NCBI RefSeq assembly: GCF_030272615.1
Contig: NC_081410.1
Location: 122,468,640-122,532,639 of the forward strand
DNA length: 64,000 bases
DNA from: Cryptomeria japonica
Taxonomy: Eukaryota; Streptophyta; Pinopsida; Cupressales; Cupressaceae
Direction of reading: 5' to 3'
The stretch's first letter is position 1, and each line of letters starts with the position of its first letter. Below the pieces are notes generated by a model. The model saw only the letters and a program-made list of their open reading frames with translations. It was not told where the DNA came from and did not search any database. Both the position numbers and the translations under genes were made by a program. Of this stretch, positions 1 to 12,200 are shown one piece after another.

Positions 1-367
1 AACCATCAAGTTTAGAAATTTTGACAGTAGGATCACCTTCATTCAGAGTCTTTAATTTATCCCACATAACCTTAGCTGATGATTTATCAGTCAATCCCAT
101 AATCTGTTGATCAGTAACTACACACAAGAGGGCTTCTCTAGATCTGCAATCATTCTCAATATTCTGATCCAAATCTGTAGGAGCAAGATTGCCAAATGTC
201 AGATCATAAGGTGTGTATCCTTTCTCAGTAATCTCCCAAATATCTTTTCCAAGACATCTAAGATGAGTCTCCATTTGAATTTTCCATATCCCATAATTTT
301 TTCCATCAAGCTTAGGGATTTCTCTTTTGAAAATAGTTGTTGGTGGATTTGAAGTGTTAGCTGCCAT
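1..367 (-). CDS. Ty1/copia gag, N-terminal part (element F)
   Basis: The first 122 codons of a copia-type Gag, starting at the ATG whose complement is at 365-367 and continuing past the left edge. The frame has no stop. It carries the LDGKNYGIWKIQME signature of the DUF4219/UBN2 Gag family, followed by an IW-E-T segment and a predicted alpha-helical stretch with CRSREALLCVV. Gag would form the capsid of the retrotransposon particle. Start choice: it is the first ATG after the primer binding site, 48 bases downstream of it on the minus strand. Protease, integrase and RT would lie off the window. Family assignment is from motif recognition. Confidence 0.85.
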   Translation of the reverse strand, partial: MAANTSNPPTTIFKREIPKLDGKNYGIWKIQMETHLRCLGKDIWEITEKGYTPYDLTFGNLAPTDLDQNIENDCRSREALLCVVTDQQIMGLTDKSSAKVMWDKLKTLNEGDPTVKISKLDG

Positions 368-410
368 AGGTCTACCTCAAGAGGTTAAGCTTCTGCAAAA
401 GAGGACCAAA

Positions 411-422
411 GATTTGATACCA
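411..422 (-). other. Primer binding site of copia element F
   Basis: On the minus strand the sequence reads TGGTATCAAATC two bases after the LTR end. The first eight bases match the usual initiator tRNA-Met primer site (TGGTATCAGAGC). This fixes the LTR/internal boundary. Confidence 0.8.
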
Positions 423-424
423 AT

Positions 425-1661
425 TGTTAGGATAACCGGTGAAAAACTGAGAGCGGGGGGTGTGAATCAGTTGTTAACATATTATAACTTCTAATCCACT
501 TAATAACCTTAAACAGATCATGTACCAGTAAAGTACATACAGATACTGGTAAACAATACAGCTTAACAATTAAACAAATAAACAATGCAAAGTATCCATA
601 CCACATAACACCATGAGTTGTACATGGAAAATCTAGAAAGTGAAAAACCATGGTGGGAAGCCTACCCACAGTCAAATGATACTTCTGCAGAAAGTATGTG
701 TTACAATGAGGGGCCTGCACTTGGAAGGTACACTTCCTAGAGCGTACTGCTCATTACAAAAAGAGTCTCATTGACTACAGAGAGGCTACAACCTTCTTAA
801 GATGAATGGACAACAATCCAATAGAGTGAACTACCAGAAATAGCATCTATCATGCATGAGTACAGTCCTGGTTAAGCTCAATACCAGAGGACTAAATCCT
901 CTTTTGAATCCAATTCGATCACCAATGATCGATCAACTCCTCTGCCTAAATGATATTACAATATTCGCACATTACATTCCTTGACCATGACCTTTTCCTT
1001 AACCATGATATATTACAAAGAGTTTCTACCTCTTATTTATACAAACCCTAAGGCCTAAGCCAATTAGGTCGGCCACCTAAAAGATATTACAATATAAATC
1101 CATATTACAATGATATGCCATGTCGGCTTAAGACCCAAACAACAACAATAAATCCATGGATCATCTTGAAACATCCCTGTAATGTGTAGAGTACATGCTA
1201 ACATGATACCGGTCCATAACCTAGATAGGTACCAGACCTATTCTCGGTCCACTACGCCAAAGCAAGTTCTTCAAGCATTTGAAGCACGATCAAAGAGTAT
1301 CTTTAGCATCCTGAAATCCATGTAGAAACTATACCAACATCGATTATGCATCCCATCAAGATTCCTCAGTGAAATCTTTGTCAGTTAAACCTTAAACCAG
1401 TGTCGGTAAGGGTCTACCAGAATGTATGACAACATCCCATTACCAAGTCAATACCAACTAACCAAAACATGCTCAAGAAGCACGTACTACATGTAACCAA
1501 TCACATTCCATTGATCCAAACATGCCGGAAGTGTCCAACAGATAGTCTCTTCTACCGGTAACCAAAACTTGTCTGCCTGTAGCCAACCATATTAGCTAGT
1601 GTTGAGATCAATGACAAAACATCAATGCAACACATAATCAATTCATCCAATAATGCCAACA
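425..1661 (-). repeat. 5' LTR of copia element F
   Basis: About 1237 bp. On the minus strand it starts TGTTGGCATTATTGG and ends CCTAACA just before the primer site, giving the short TGTT/AACA terminal inversion. A second possible LTR start (TGTTGGACACTTCC) lies at 1540, but sequence typical of copia LTR starts continues to 1661, and LINE coding sequence begins just beyond. The 3' LTR is outside the window, so neither boundary nor target duplication can be confirmed. ORFs inside it are not genes. Confidence 0.7.
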
Positions 1662-3815
1662 TATGTAGAAATTTTTTGATGACACCTTCCTGTTTGGCTA
1701 GTCGTCTGTTATAGAAGCAAAAGAATGGAAACACCTGTTGGAGGATTACGCCCTTGCCTCAGGACAACTTATCAATTATAATAAGAGAAAAATTTATTTT
1801 TTCAACACTGATAGAAATCTCCAAGGTAAACTTATGCAAATCCTTGGATGTTGTGTTGCCGATCTTCCTGATTCCTACTTGTGTATTTCCCTCACGATTA
1901 AGGAGGTCACCCCCCAATTCTGGGAGTCTATCTTAGAAAGAATGCAAAAGAAACTTGCTGGCTGGACTATAAAAACTCTGAGTAGTGTTGGTAAACTCCA
2001 GCTTCTGTCGGCCTCTCTTCAAGGTGTCCCGGTCTATTTTCTTTCACTATTTAAGATATCCATTGCTATGGCTGAGAAACTTGAGAAAATCCAAAGAAGT
2101 TTTCTGTGGACGGGGATGGAGGAAAAGTCCAGACTCATCTTAGTCAATTGGGAGGTGGTGTGCAAACCTAAGTACATGGGAGGCCTAGGGATCAGAAAAT
2201 TTTTGGACCTGAACAAGGCTTTACTGACTAAAATTGGTTGGAATCTTATGAAGGACAAAGATGTCTGGTGCAAGATTATGCGGGCAAAGTATTTTAATCA
2301 CACCCCCTCGTCTTCCCTTCTATCTTCTAATGAGCTTCCACCTGGTTCTAAGATATGGAACAACATTGTCAAAAGTAAGAAGCTGCTTAAACAGGGCCTA
2401 AAATGACAGGTGGGCAATGGTGAGAAAATTAGATTCTGGGAGGACAACTCGATTGGCGATAGACCCCTGGCCTCTTCCTGCTTCAGTTGCCTCATGGGAA
2501 CTCTCAAGGACTTGTTGGGTCTTCTTGTGATGAATTACATATCTCCCTCTCATTGTTGGTTGAGGCTTGTTGAAGGTCTGGGAGATAATACTCATTGGGG
2601 CCATTTGGTGGGAGAGTTACAATCTTTTCTTGAGGAGGTCAGGATCCCCCGATTCCCTCATGTTGATAAGTTTGTTTGGGCTATGAATCCCTCAGGGTCT
2701 TTTAGTGTAAAGTCGACCTACAATCTCCTGTTCACCCCTATGAATGACTGCTACAACTAGAGAGAAGTTTATAATTCTCTTCTTATCCCTAAAATAAACT
2801 TCTTCTGGTGGACAGCTCTGCATGGGAAGATCCTAACTATTAATATCCTTAAAAGGAGAGGCTTCCTATTAGCCAATCGGTGTGTTCTGTGTAATTGTGC
2901 TGAGGGAAGCATAAATCATATATTTATCCATTGCCCCTTTGCTTCTATGATCTGGCACAAAGTTTTACAAAAATTTAGTATTGTGTGCACCTTCTTGGAA
3001 GAATTGCAACAGTTTATCAGCAATTGGAAGTGCCCCTCTACCCACCCTCCGATTAGATAGTTTTGGAAAATCATCCCTCCCCATATCTGTTGGCATATCT
3101 GGAAGGAAAGTAACAACCAAATCTTTCATGAGACTAATAACTCTGTTGACACGGTGGTTGGCATAATAGAAAAGATCCTCAGGGAGAACGCTTTGGTTTG
3201 CAAATGGAAAAAACTGCAAACTGCCCCTCTGGTGATGGATTGCAATTGGATTAGGACATGGAATCTTCTTGACAAATTCCTCCAATATGACAACTCAAAA
3301 AAAATGGAGAGGCTTAACACTCGATGGTCAGCCCCACCCCCCTCATGGCTCAAACTTAACTTTGATGGTGCCGCTCGCAGTGGAGTTGCGACGAGAGGTG
3401 GAATTATAAGGGATAGCTTGGGCAACTTGATTCTGGCCTATGTGGGGAATTTTGGCTCTGCCTCGAGTAATATGGTTGAAGCCCTAACACTCTTTTGGGG
3501 GATTAAATTGGCTCTTGATATTAATGCTAAAATATTGATCATTGAAGGGGACTCTAAGCTGATTATTGAGGTGGCTAAGGGAGTTTTAGGGATTAGTTGG
3601 ATGATTAGCAACATAATCAAGGACATATGGTAAATGATAGTTTGGCTTGAGGAATTTCAAATTCAACACATTTATAGAGAGGGAAATTTGGTCTAGCTGC
3701 GGCAGGCCTTGAGATGAAAGGTATGAGGTGCTGGAGATACCTAGATTCACTTTTTGACAAACAAAAGTCCCTAATCGGGAGAGACCAAAATTTCTCTACT
3801 AGCCAATGATTTGTT
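1662..3815 (+). pseudogene. LINE (L1-type) ORF2 remnant: RT end, zinc finger, RNase H
   Basis: All pieces lie in one reading frame, so this is one decayed ORF2. Order: RT catalytic FDDTFLFG at about 1675, the plant LINE segment ALASGQLINYNKRK, a thumb/connection region (PVYFLSLFKI, FLWTG, GGLGIRK), a zf-RVT zinc finger (CVLCN...HIFIHC, about 2880-2935), and an RNase H domain with its acidic residues in NFDGA, VEALTLFWGI and IEGDSKL (3355-3560), then REGNL and a short C-terminus. It would reverse transcribe LINE RNA at the insertion site. Stops at 1699, 2404, 2758, 3058 and 3631 break it, and a small deletion lies near 3690. The endonuclease and first RT half are missing; element F's LTR abuts the 5' side and probably inserted into it. 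Confidence 0.85.
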
Positions 3816-4294
3816 GTGTCCTTTTTTACGAGTGGATGTTTTGGCCTGTCTGGGATGTCAAGCTGTAGGAGGGAAATTCAAATTTGAATTGGGCGGGCTA
3901 TGCCAAGATGGCTTTAGGTGATCCCCATTTTCTCCACCGCACTGGTCCGGCGATGATGTGTCCGACCACCGATAATTGTGTTACCGAAGGATTGTAGCAT
4001 CAACTTTTAATCATTAAATTGATAGACCATAGAAAGTACATCACTTATTGCTATAAATGGAACGTAATATTTCTCCATAATAAAGATCTTTGCAAGTTGG
4101 CAGACGAATTAAGAGGTGTCCTTTCACATGCTTACTAGAGTTGGCGGATGCATGCCTTGGGAAACACCATAAAAGATAATTATTGCAGCTCTCACCACAC
4201 TTTGGCTAAATTTTTGTCGATTATTCTTTTCTTTTGCTCTAGTTTTTCCTTCTGCATAACCATTTCTAGTTTCGCGTTGCTTACCAACTTCACT
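3816..4294. other. Stretch without recognised gene
   Basis: About 480 bp between the LINE remnant and the split coding sequence. The segment 4020-4110 has a TATAAATGG-like box and looks like ordinary 5' flank. An upstream ATG at 4148 is in frame with the downstream ORF, but the added residues are hydrophobic and low in complexity, so I do not treat them as coding. Confidence 0.4.
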
Positions 4295-4638
4295 ATGGAG
4301 GAAGCTGTTATGGGGGGGGGGGGGGATTTAGTCCGGGTCGAGCTAGATATTATTGACAACTACTTCTGCAATGACCCATGTGTTTGGATGTATGCCAAGG
4401 AAGGGGGCATTATCTCGTTCATGGAAGTCATGACTAGGTTTGACGAAAACCTCTCCATGCAATTTGTCAAGAGATGGAATGACAGGAGAGTTGTTATGGG
4501 GGATATTTCTTTTGAAATCAATGAAGACGTCATCGCCCAAGCTACGGGTCTTTCAATTGAGGGAAGGAAGTGGAAGAAAACCAACAAGGTCATGGATGAG
4601 ACCAGTATGAATAGATTCTACAAAAAGGGTGAGGAACC
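4295..4638 (+). pseudogene. Unrecognised coding sequence, 5' part, interrupted by element A
   Basis: About 115 codons from MEEAVMGGGGD to YKKGEEP. Visible features: a run of 14 G from 4312 (poly-Gly, prone to slippage), then a mixed alpha/beta region (VWMYAKEGGIISFMEV, FVKRWNDRRVV, SFEINEDVIAQATGL) that broadly resembles plant transposon-associated N-terminal domains. I cannot name the family. The frame is cut exactly at the 5' LTR of A. The 3' part resumes in the same frame after A's target duplication. It may be a host gene relic or part of another repeat family. Confidence 0.5.
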
Positions 4639-6084
4639 TGTAGACATATAAAAATGACCATATTCCTAAATGAATATTTTATGTTCATTTCTCTATTTAA
4701 TTAAATCCAATTTAATTGAATAACCCACATTCCTCTATTTAATTAAGTAAATTACTCAATTAAATTCACTATACCATTTAATAGGATAAATTCATTTTAT
4801 TCAATTAAATCCCCAATCCACTTTTTAAAAAAATTAAAATTTAATTAAAATGGTTATCCTAAATTAAATAAATCTAATATATTTAATTACAACCAAATTG
4901 AATTAAATTCAATTAAAACCTATTTTCCCTCACCCACTTGCAAAATCCTACACCTCCCACTTGCATCCTAACCCTCTTTCTAACCTCTTCTAGATTCTTC
5001 TAAACCTAATTAATTAACCCAAACCCATCCATTATCCCTTTTCCCTAAATTTGAGGATGTCACTTCTCAAATTTGGAGTAAAGTCTTTAAAATGCATTAA
5101 AGCCTTTATCCATTCAACAAGCACCCCCAAATTTGGAAGGACTCTTACAAAGTTATCCCCAAAGTCTTCATAACCATTAATGGTTAACTCAAACCCTCTT
5201 ACATGGTTAAAGAATTTCCATAAAATCAACCTCCATCTAACCCAAGGGTCTCATCAAGCATTTATTGCTTTGACCATGGTTATCCTTAAACCTTTGCACA
5301 AGAGTTTATCCTTTGGGTAAAAGCTTTATCCAATGGATAACCTTAGCTTAACCTTAACCCTTAACCCCTAGGGTAACCATGAGGTCTTCTCAAGCATTTA
5401 ATGCTTCTTACACCTCCTCTCAACCAACCTTATGTTGACAATTGTCACCATTTCATTGGTGCCAATTACAAACATGGATTCCCAACTTTCAAACTTGGCC
5501 CTTGATTGCCTCTTTCAATCCTGACCATCCATTGCCCTATTTTTGCTATAAATAAAGCTCTCATTCCTCCATTTTTCAAATCCAAGTCTTTAGCATCACA
5601 CTTATACTTAAATCTATTCAAGCTTTCATATCTCATTTTATGCTCATCATTTAGCTTCTCTTTTAAATAGGAATTAATCTAAATATGCTAATTTAGAGTA
5701 GGTTCCTTATCATTTAGCTTAAATCATGAACTAATATAGTATGCTAGGATAGTATTGTTTACTAATCTTGTCATCTTATAACTAGTTTATTGCATTTGTA
5801 GCATCATGCATAGCTTAGGATGCATCTCATATTAAAATCAACAAAAGTATCCCTCGTTCTTGCATTTGCCATCCCTAAACCATTTTGCTCAGTGATCTGA
5901 GAGCAAAAACAAATTTTTGAGGGACCATGTAAGATAGAGAACCATGGAACCATCCTTGGGAAGCTGAGCCATACCTCATGACTCCATAGCTTGCACCAAG
6001 AAATCCTGTGGGTGTGTGAGCAAGGCTCCATTGAGCTCCATTTTTCACATATTGAGTTCTATTGGCCCGCTTTTCTCGCATACA
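4639..6084 (+). repeat. 5' LTR of element A
   Basis: 1446 bp, TGTAGACATA to CGCATACA. The first third is extremely AT-rich with TTTAATT runs. TATAAATAAAG near 5550 is a plausible promoter TATA box. ORFs inside are shadows. Confidence 0.92.
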
Positions 6085-6088
6085 TTTC

Positions 6089-6106
6089 TGGCGCCCACCG
6101 TGGGGC
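6089..6106 (+). other. Primer binding site of A, tRNA-Lys type
   Basis: TGGCGCCCACCGTGGGGC, four bases after the LTR. From memory this is complementary over 18 bases to the 3' end (with CCA) of plant tRNA-Lys(CUU). Element B carries the same site with one change. Confidence 0.85.
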
Positions 6107-6172
6107 ATTACCCCATATATCAAATTGGTTTTCAAATATAACCACTTTTGTAGGTCCGCGAGAAACGAGAAT

Positions 6173-6450
6173 TAGCGCATAGGAATCATTCCCTAGTGCA
6201 TCTGGTCAACAGCCTAGCGCATCCAGTTCACTGTTCAACGCGTTGGGTCCATCATCTAGCGCGTCAAGTCTGTTTATTAGCGCATCAGAATACTAAATTT
6301 TTCCTATAGGTCTCGGCGCGGGAGAAAAATAGAGTAGCGCTTTCAAAACACAGAGTAGCGCATCCGGAAAATAGTGTAGCGCATCACAAATTTCTTTTAG
6401 TGCATCACGGATATATTGTAGCACGTACAGTTTGTTCTGTAGCGCATCAA
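6173..6450 (+). repeat. TAGCGCAT motif array, A leader, first
   Basis: Repeated TAGCGCAT, or one-base variants, mostly every 21 bp (for example successive units from 6173), separated by non-identical sequence. The motif reads TAGCGC on the sense strand of A. Confidence 0.8.
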
Positions 6451-7971
6451 AAATAGATGGAAATCAAAAATTTAAAATCTGTAACCGAGATTAAAAAAGT
6501 AGACTCATTGAAGTCCACCAACCGTCTAACATTTTCCACTTGTTTTCTTGCAAGATTCTAACAAATTTGTTGCAGATGGGAGCTTAATTTTAAAAAAAAA
6601 TATATTAAGATAGTTAGGATTTTCACTAACTTAGTTAAATTAGTTTAAATTTTTGAACTTCTTTTATTCTTAAAATTGAACTCACTTGTTTCCTTTGGGC
6701 TATAAAAAGAACCACAAATTAGAACATTTCTTGCTTTCATAGGAGAAAACCTATTTTTGGGCTTTAAAAAGAACCATACAAACCTTCCTTTTTTGCAAAA
6801 ATGATTATAAAAAGAACCTCACCATCCTTTGGTGTATAAAAGGATTCATTTTCAAATTTTTTTTGCAAAGGAAAGAACCTCACCTAAAATTTTTGTTGCA
6901 ATCAAAGAGGGAAGTTATTCCCCTTTTGTTTACCGATTTTTCTTTTGTTGACCAAATTGAACCTTTTGCTTTGTTGACTTGATTATTTCCTTAGATTAAA
7001 TAATCACTGATTTGGGGAAATAAAATTAACACCATTTTTGGAGCAACATCTCCCAATAGAAGTTAGCAAATCATTTATCTTGAAAGGCTAAAAAGAAAAA
7101 TTGTTTGCCTTGTCTCGAAAGTGGAAGGAATATGCTCTCCCCTTAACTGGGTGAACAAAAATCCAGACCACTCTTAAAGCTTTCTTTACTTCAAACAAAT
7201 AAAATTCTTTAGCAGGCCTGCCTTCCCGAGGAGTTGGAATCAACTCTTAAAGCCATTTATGGCCTGTGTGAAGGGAACGACCTAAGTGGGAAACGACTTT
7301 GACGCCAAGTGTTCCAACCCACTATAATCAAAAGTGGAAAGTGACAAAAGTCCTTTTCAATGGTTGCGCGTGGCGATTAGCCTTCCCCCAGTATCCTCAA
7401 GATACGTAAAGCCTTTGTTCTAAAGGTTGGGAAGCCTCCTGAGGGAGTTTATCACTGACGGCTGAACAGGAAGCCTGATTACAAACCATAGAAATAGAAA
7501 CCTTGAATCGAGTCAGTAACCAGACATTTATAACATCATAGTGTAAGGGTGGGGAAGAATCCGCCCCCAAGATCATTCACCATATATCTCCCAAGATAAA
7601 TACTCAATTGTGAAGTAATTCACTTTGAGTTAATTTCTGGCAAAAGGCAAAAAAACGGACGCCCTCTAGGGGGTGACACGGCTATTTGAGCTGACGAAGT
7701 ATCGAGACTAGTGGGCTATGATGTTATTTATGACCTTTGAATAAAGAGTCTTTCTGAAGTGTATTATTTGTATCCAAACCTGTTAAAACACTGGGGATTT
7801 GAACACATCCTCGTAGAACATACACTTTTTGTTAGATTAGGCAAAAATGGTTGTCTTTTTTGTGCTGTGCTTGCATTTACTACTTCAGAAAATCGTCCAT
7901 CAAGACTGAAAAACTCACAATCAAATCCAAAAATTACAAAGAAACCAACCAAAGGAAAAATCAGGACAATT

Positions 7972-8345
7972 TAGCACGTGGGAACAACTTCTTAGCACGT
8001 AGGGTACTTTTGCTAGCACATCCAAGCATCAAGTTAGTGCGTTTGGTCAAAAAAGTAGCATTTTATCCAAAATTCCAAAACAGTGTTAAACAATTAGCGC
8101 AGTGGGAAAATAGCCTAGCGAGTTGAAGCATCAGCTTAGCGCATGGAAGCCAAACTTTAGCATGTAGGGTTTAACAATTAGCGCGTCATAGACCCATACT
8201 AGCGCATAGCTTTTCATAATAGGCAGAAAACAAAATTTTAACAGTCGAAACTTTAGCGTGTGGCTGGGGGCAACCTAGCGCGTGTGGTCATCCTTTAGCG
8301 CGTGAAGTAAATCTAGTAGCACATCTTGTCTCTATTTTAGTGCGT
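7972..8345 (+). repeat. TAGCRCGT motif array, A leader, second
   Basis: From 7972 four successive units TAGCACGT, TAGCACGT, TAGCACAT, TAGTGCGT sit exactly 21 bp apart. Looser copies follow to about 8345. Spacers differ, so the conserved things are the motif and its pitch. Confidence 0.8.
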
Positions 8346-8813
8346 GACCAAAAATAGAAAGACAGGGGGCAAAATAGTGAGGAATTTTGAAAATTTGGAA
8401 AACATCTTCAGAAGCCTCTTTTCATCGGCATCATTTTTCATCAAAACAGAGTAGCGAAAACAAAGCTTTAAAAGCTATTTCTTGAGCAAAGTTTGTGTCA
8501 AAACAAACGTTGTAAAAATCCGAAACTGATCACATGGTAAAACATATCTATCCTATCAAAATCCGGAAACATCATCACAAGTATCAAAAGGATCCTTTAT
8601 CATCTCACGGATTTCATCTCAAAAACACTTGTTTAAAAACCTCAGGTTGTCAAATCAAGTTTCCATATGGGGAGACTTTTATCCATATCATTTGACACAC
8701 TTTGTCGTGAAGGGGCATCTAAACCTTCACTTTGATAAGAGTAAAACTTGAATTTTCAAAACAAGATCAACTAAATCCAAAACAAATCAAAGGAAACCAT
8801 TGATCACTTATGC

Positions 8814-9200
8814 ATGACTAATCCCCATATTCTGAGAAGAAAGAATCTTTATCGTAACATCACGTTGAAGAAACAACAACCTAGTTTTTCCAAATTCATC
8901 AAGAGAAACAAGTTTTTATACATCAAACGTCAACTCTTCAAATCTCATCGAGTATTCCTTCATCACATCAAACGTTATATCCAAAACAAATCCAACGAAT
9001 TTGACAAAGAGCCTTGAAAGACTAAGGCATATTGTCAAAAATCCGCTTTTAATTAAATCATAAACCGTGGAGGAAGGATCAATCCGGTATTCTTGCCCGA
9101 CGAGTGTATCACTTATAACACACCCCGACCTGAACCACCAACCCCTGAGCAACATATCGAAGAGGATTTTGTCCCCTTCGTCACTAAAAGTTTCTACTAA
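8814..9200 (+). pseudogene. Small basic leader ORF upstream of gag, element A copy
   Basis: Homologue of the intact 128-residue ORF in B (46574-46960). The first 67 residues are open, then stops occur at 9015 and near 9055; the remainder stays in frame to TAA at 9198-9200. The gag ATG follows one base later. The N-terminal half is rich in Lys/Arg/His (YRNITLKKQQPSFSKFIKR), while the C-terminal half is acidic and Pro-rich (PRPEPPTPEQ). Function unknown. Extra ORFs upstream of gag are known in Ogre/Tat elements. Comparison with B shows mostly silent changes, so it was once a real protein. Confidence 0.75.
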
Positions 9201-9201
9201 A

Positions 9202-12200
9202 ATGCCTGTTACTCGCTCTCAACAAAACCAACAAAGCGAGGCACAAGCAGAGTCCAGTATGAATCGAAGGTTGTCAAATCCTTTTGAAGGTCCACACCTG
9301 GAGGATACCAAAATTTTTGAAGAGCTTCTTCAGGAATGTCAGGAAAGCACTTCATTCCAAAAGCTTGTAGAAAGGCTCATGGAAAATGACAAATAAAAAT
9401 ATTTGCTCATGCTCACAAGCAAAGGAGTAAAACTCTCTGGAAACCTTGATGTAGATGTGTTTAGAATGCGACCTCAACGTTATGAATATCAAGAATGACA
9501 ACGGGAAAGGGAAGCACGCGGCCCTGAACAAGATATCCCTGATCAAAACATGCCAGAACAACATACACCAAGACAAAACATCTCGGATCAAAACATACCA
9601 GAGCAACATACACCAAGACAATACATTCCTGAGAAAAACATACCGTTCCATACACCGTTTCAACCCAGGGTCAATACAAGGGAAGAACCTTTCCTTCAGC
9701 AAAACAATGCGCCTTTGGTTGCCCTTACTCAACAAATGCAAATGTTACAAAGACAAATGCAAGACATGCAACAAGGGACAACAGTGTGGTACTCATTAAA
9801 CGAAATCTATCCTTATCCTTTTGACAAAAGATTGCACATGATCCCTTTTCCTCCAAACTTAGACGTGCCTAAATTTGACAAATACGATGGAAAAAGTGAT
9901 CCCCATGATCATGTCAAAGAATTCTGTACCATGAGTCTTGAATTTGCTCATGATGACACCTATCTGATGAGGTTATTCCCAAGAAGCTTGGGAGGGAAAA
10001 CAATGGAATGGTTATCCAAAATTACACCGCCTATCAGATCGTTTAATGAATTGGTTAACAAGTTCATAACACAATATTCCTATAACATTCAACATGCTAT
10101 AACCATGCTAGACGTCTGCAACACCAAACAAAAGAATAACGAAACATTCATGATATTCCTTCAACACTGGCAACGTATGGTATCACGATATCCTTGAGAT
10201 ATTCCTGAAAAGGAGAAAATGGAAATCTTCATCGACAACTTGAATGGTGAGATGAGTTACAGGCTCAAACTCCAATGCATACCGTCTTTCACTAAATTGA
10301 TTGAAAATAGCATTCAAGTAGAGGAAGCATGTGTCAAAAAGGGAATGCTCAAATTCTTCAAAGAAGGAACAAATTCATCAAACTACAATAACCAAAACAA
10401 CAACAACTTGGACAAGTCTCGATTCTGGACTCGAAACAAAAACAAAGGCAACAATGAATCGCATGATCCAAAATTTAAGCAACCAGTGCTCGCATTATCT
10501 AGAAATCCTCAGGCTACGAAAAATCCTAAAGGTGCTAATCCAAACGCTAACACATATGCACCAAACACCAATCAAGGACAACCCAACACAAACAACACCA
10601 ATGATACTTAAAACAAAACCACAAATCAAGGACATAATAACAATTCATGTGACAACACTAACAATTTCCAAAAGCGTGTCTTCACACCACTGGGACAATC
10701 ACTAGAATCAGCATTCAGAGAGCTTCTAGCAAACAAGATTATCTCTTTGCCTACAATCAGCAACTACGAACCCCAAATCAAACCACCTTGGTGGAATGAT
10801 TCGCACTATTGTGATTTTCATTGTAACAAAGGTCATCGAATGAACGATTGCATGAGATTGAAAAACATTTTTCAAGACATGATTGATCGGGGTGACTTAA
10901 CGGTAGATGGTCTCAAAACAAATGGTGACCACGAAGCCTTTAAAAATCCTCTTCCAAATTACAACAAAGATGGAGCTTCAACCTCAAATGATACACGTGG
11001 AGCTCGTATCAACCACATCTACAATAACACCATCAATCACATATCAGCTGAAGACCATCAAGTAAACGTCATCACAATCCAAAACCAGCATGATCATGAA
11101 TCTGTCAATTTAACAACCCGAACTCAGAAATATGTCTTGAAAGGACATACCGTGCCTACAACCACTACACCAAAGATCCAATATGATTTATTCAGCCAAC
11201 TACGCAAAACTCTGGCTCAGATATCTATATTAGAATTGCTGAAACTGTCGCCCAAACACAAAAACATATTGGAGCAAGCGCTATTATAAACAAATGTACC
11301 TCAAGATCTGGATGCAGACAAATTTCAAGCCATGGTCACTCATATGACAGGGCCTCATAATCTCACCTTCTCAGAGCATGATAATACTTCCTTGAGTCAT
11401 CCGCATAACACTCCTCTCCATATTGAAGTCATCATTTATAAACACCGAGTAAAAATAGTCTTAATAGATGGAGGAGCTGGACTTAATATATGTACTTTAA
11501 AGCTTATCCGTGCATTAGGCTTCTCGGAGGAGTCTATTGATCCCCGTAAAAAGATTACCATAAAGGCCTATGATGATGAGGAAAGGTTAGTTAAAGGAAC
11601 TGTCATTCAAGTTGGACCAGTGCAAAAGGATACTATGTGTCAGGTCTTAGACATAGACCTCACCTACAATATTTTATTAGGTCGACCCTGGATACATGAA
11701 ATGCAAGCAGTACCTTCTACGTATCACCAGTGTGTCAAATTTCCTTATAACGGACAAGGGGTCTCTATATCTGGTGATCACAATCCATTTCAACATTTTA
11801 ATGCAATGGGGGCAGCCCAGGACAGTTTGGTTCCTCATAATAGGGAAAAGCAGAGATCCTCAACATCAGATCTACAGAAGGAAAAGCCCGAATCATTATC
11901 TCGAGATTTCAAGCAGAAAATGCAAATCAAAGAACAAGGTATGGGAGAATACTCTTTGGAACCCATGTGCTTGGCCAAATTACCGACATCACCCAGATCT
12001 CATGGATTGCCCACTCCGTCGGCACATCAAGTAACTCAACCCATCACCAAATTTGATGGTACCTTCATCCAACTAGGCACTCTAGCACATGAATCAGAAT
12101 ATAAAGACATTCTTAGTTGGTTATACAAATATGAGGAAGAAGATAATAGAGTAGCTGCTCTGGACATAGTTCTGCCAACACACCTATATGGAAAGGGCTA

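Larger units (their letters stand above)
6107..8813 (+). other. Leader (5' UTR) of element A
   Basis: 2.7 kb without a credible long ORF. It holds two motif arrays (6173-6450 and 7972-8345). Between them a core of about 680 bp (7080-7760) is clearly alignable with B's leader (48410-49140, minus), including GCAGGCCTGCCTTCCCGAGGA and AAACGGACGCCCTCTAGGGG. The core is a candidate for RNA packaging, dimerisation or translation signals. That role is inference from position and conservation. Confidence 0.7.

Noticed and set aside
425-1540. Shorter 5' LTR of element F ending at TGTCCAACA (1540)
   Set aside because: Sequence beyond it up to 1661 still looks like a copia LTR start and LINE coding begins only after 1661. 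Unresolved without the second LTR, so 1661 is preferred.
4148-4294. Upstream start of the split unknown coding sequence
   Set aside because: The added N-terminus is a low-complexity hydrophobic run. MEEAV at 4295 is a more natural start, although a signal peptide cannot be excluded.
6173-8345. CRISPR-like repeat array
   Set aside because: Repeats are only about 8 bp at 21-bp pitch with no uniform spacers or cas genes, and the DNA is plant nuclear.
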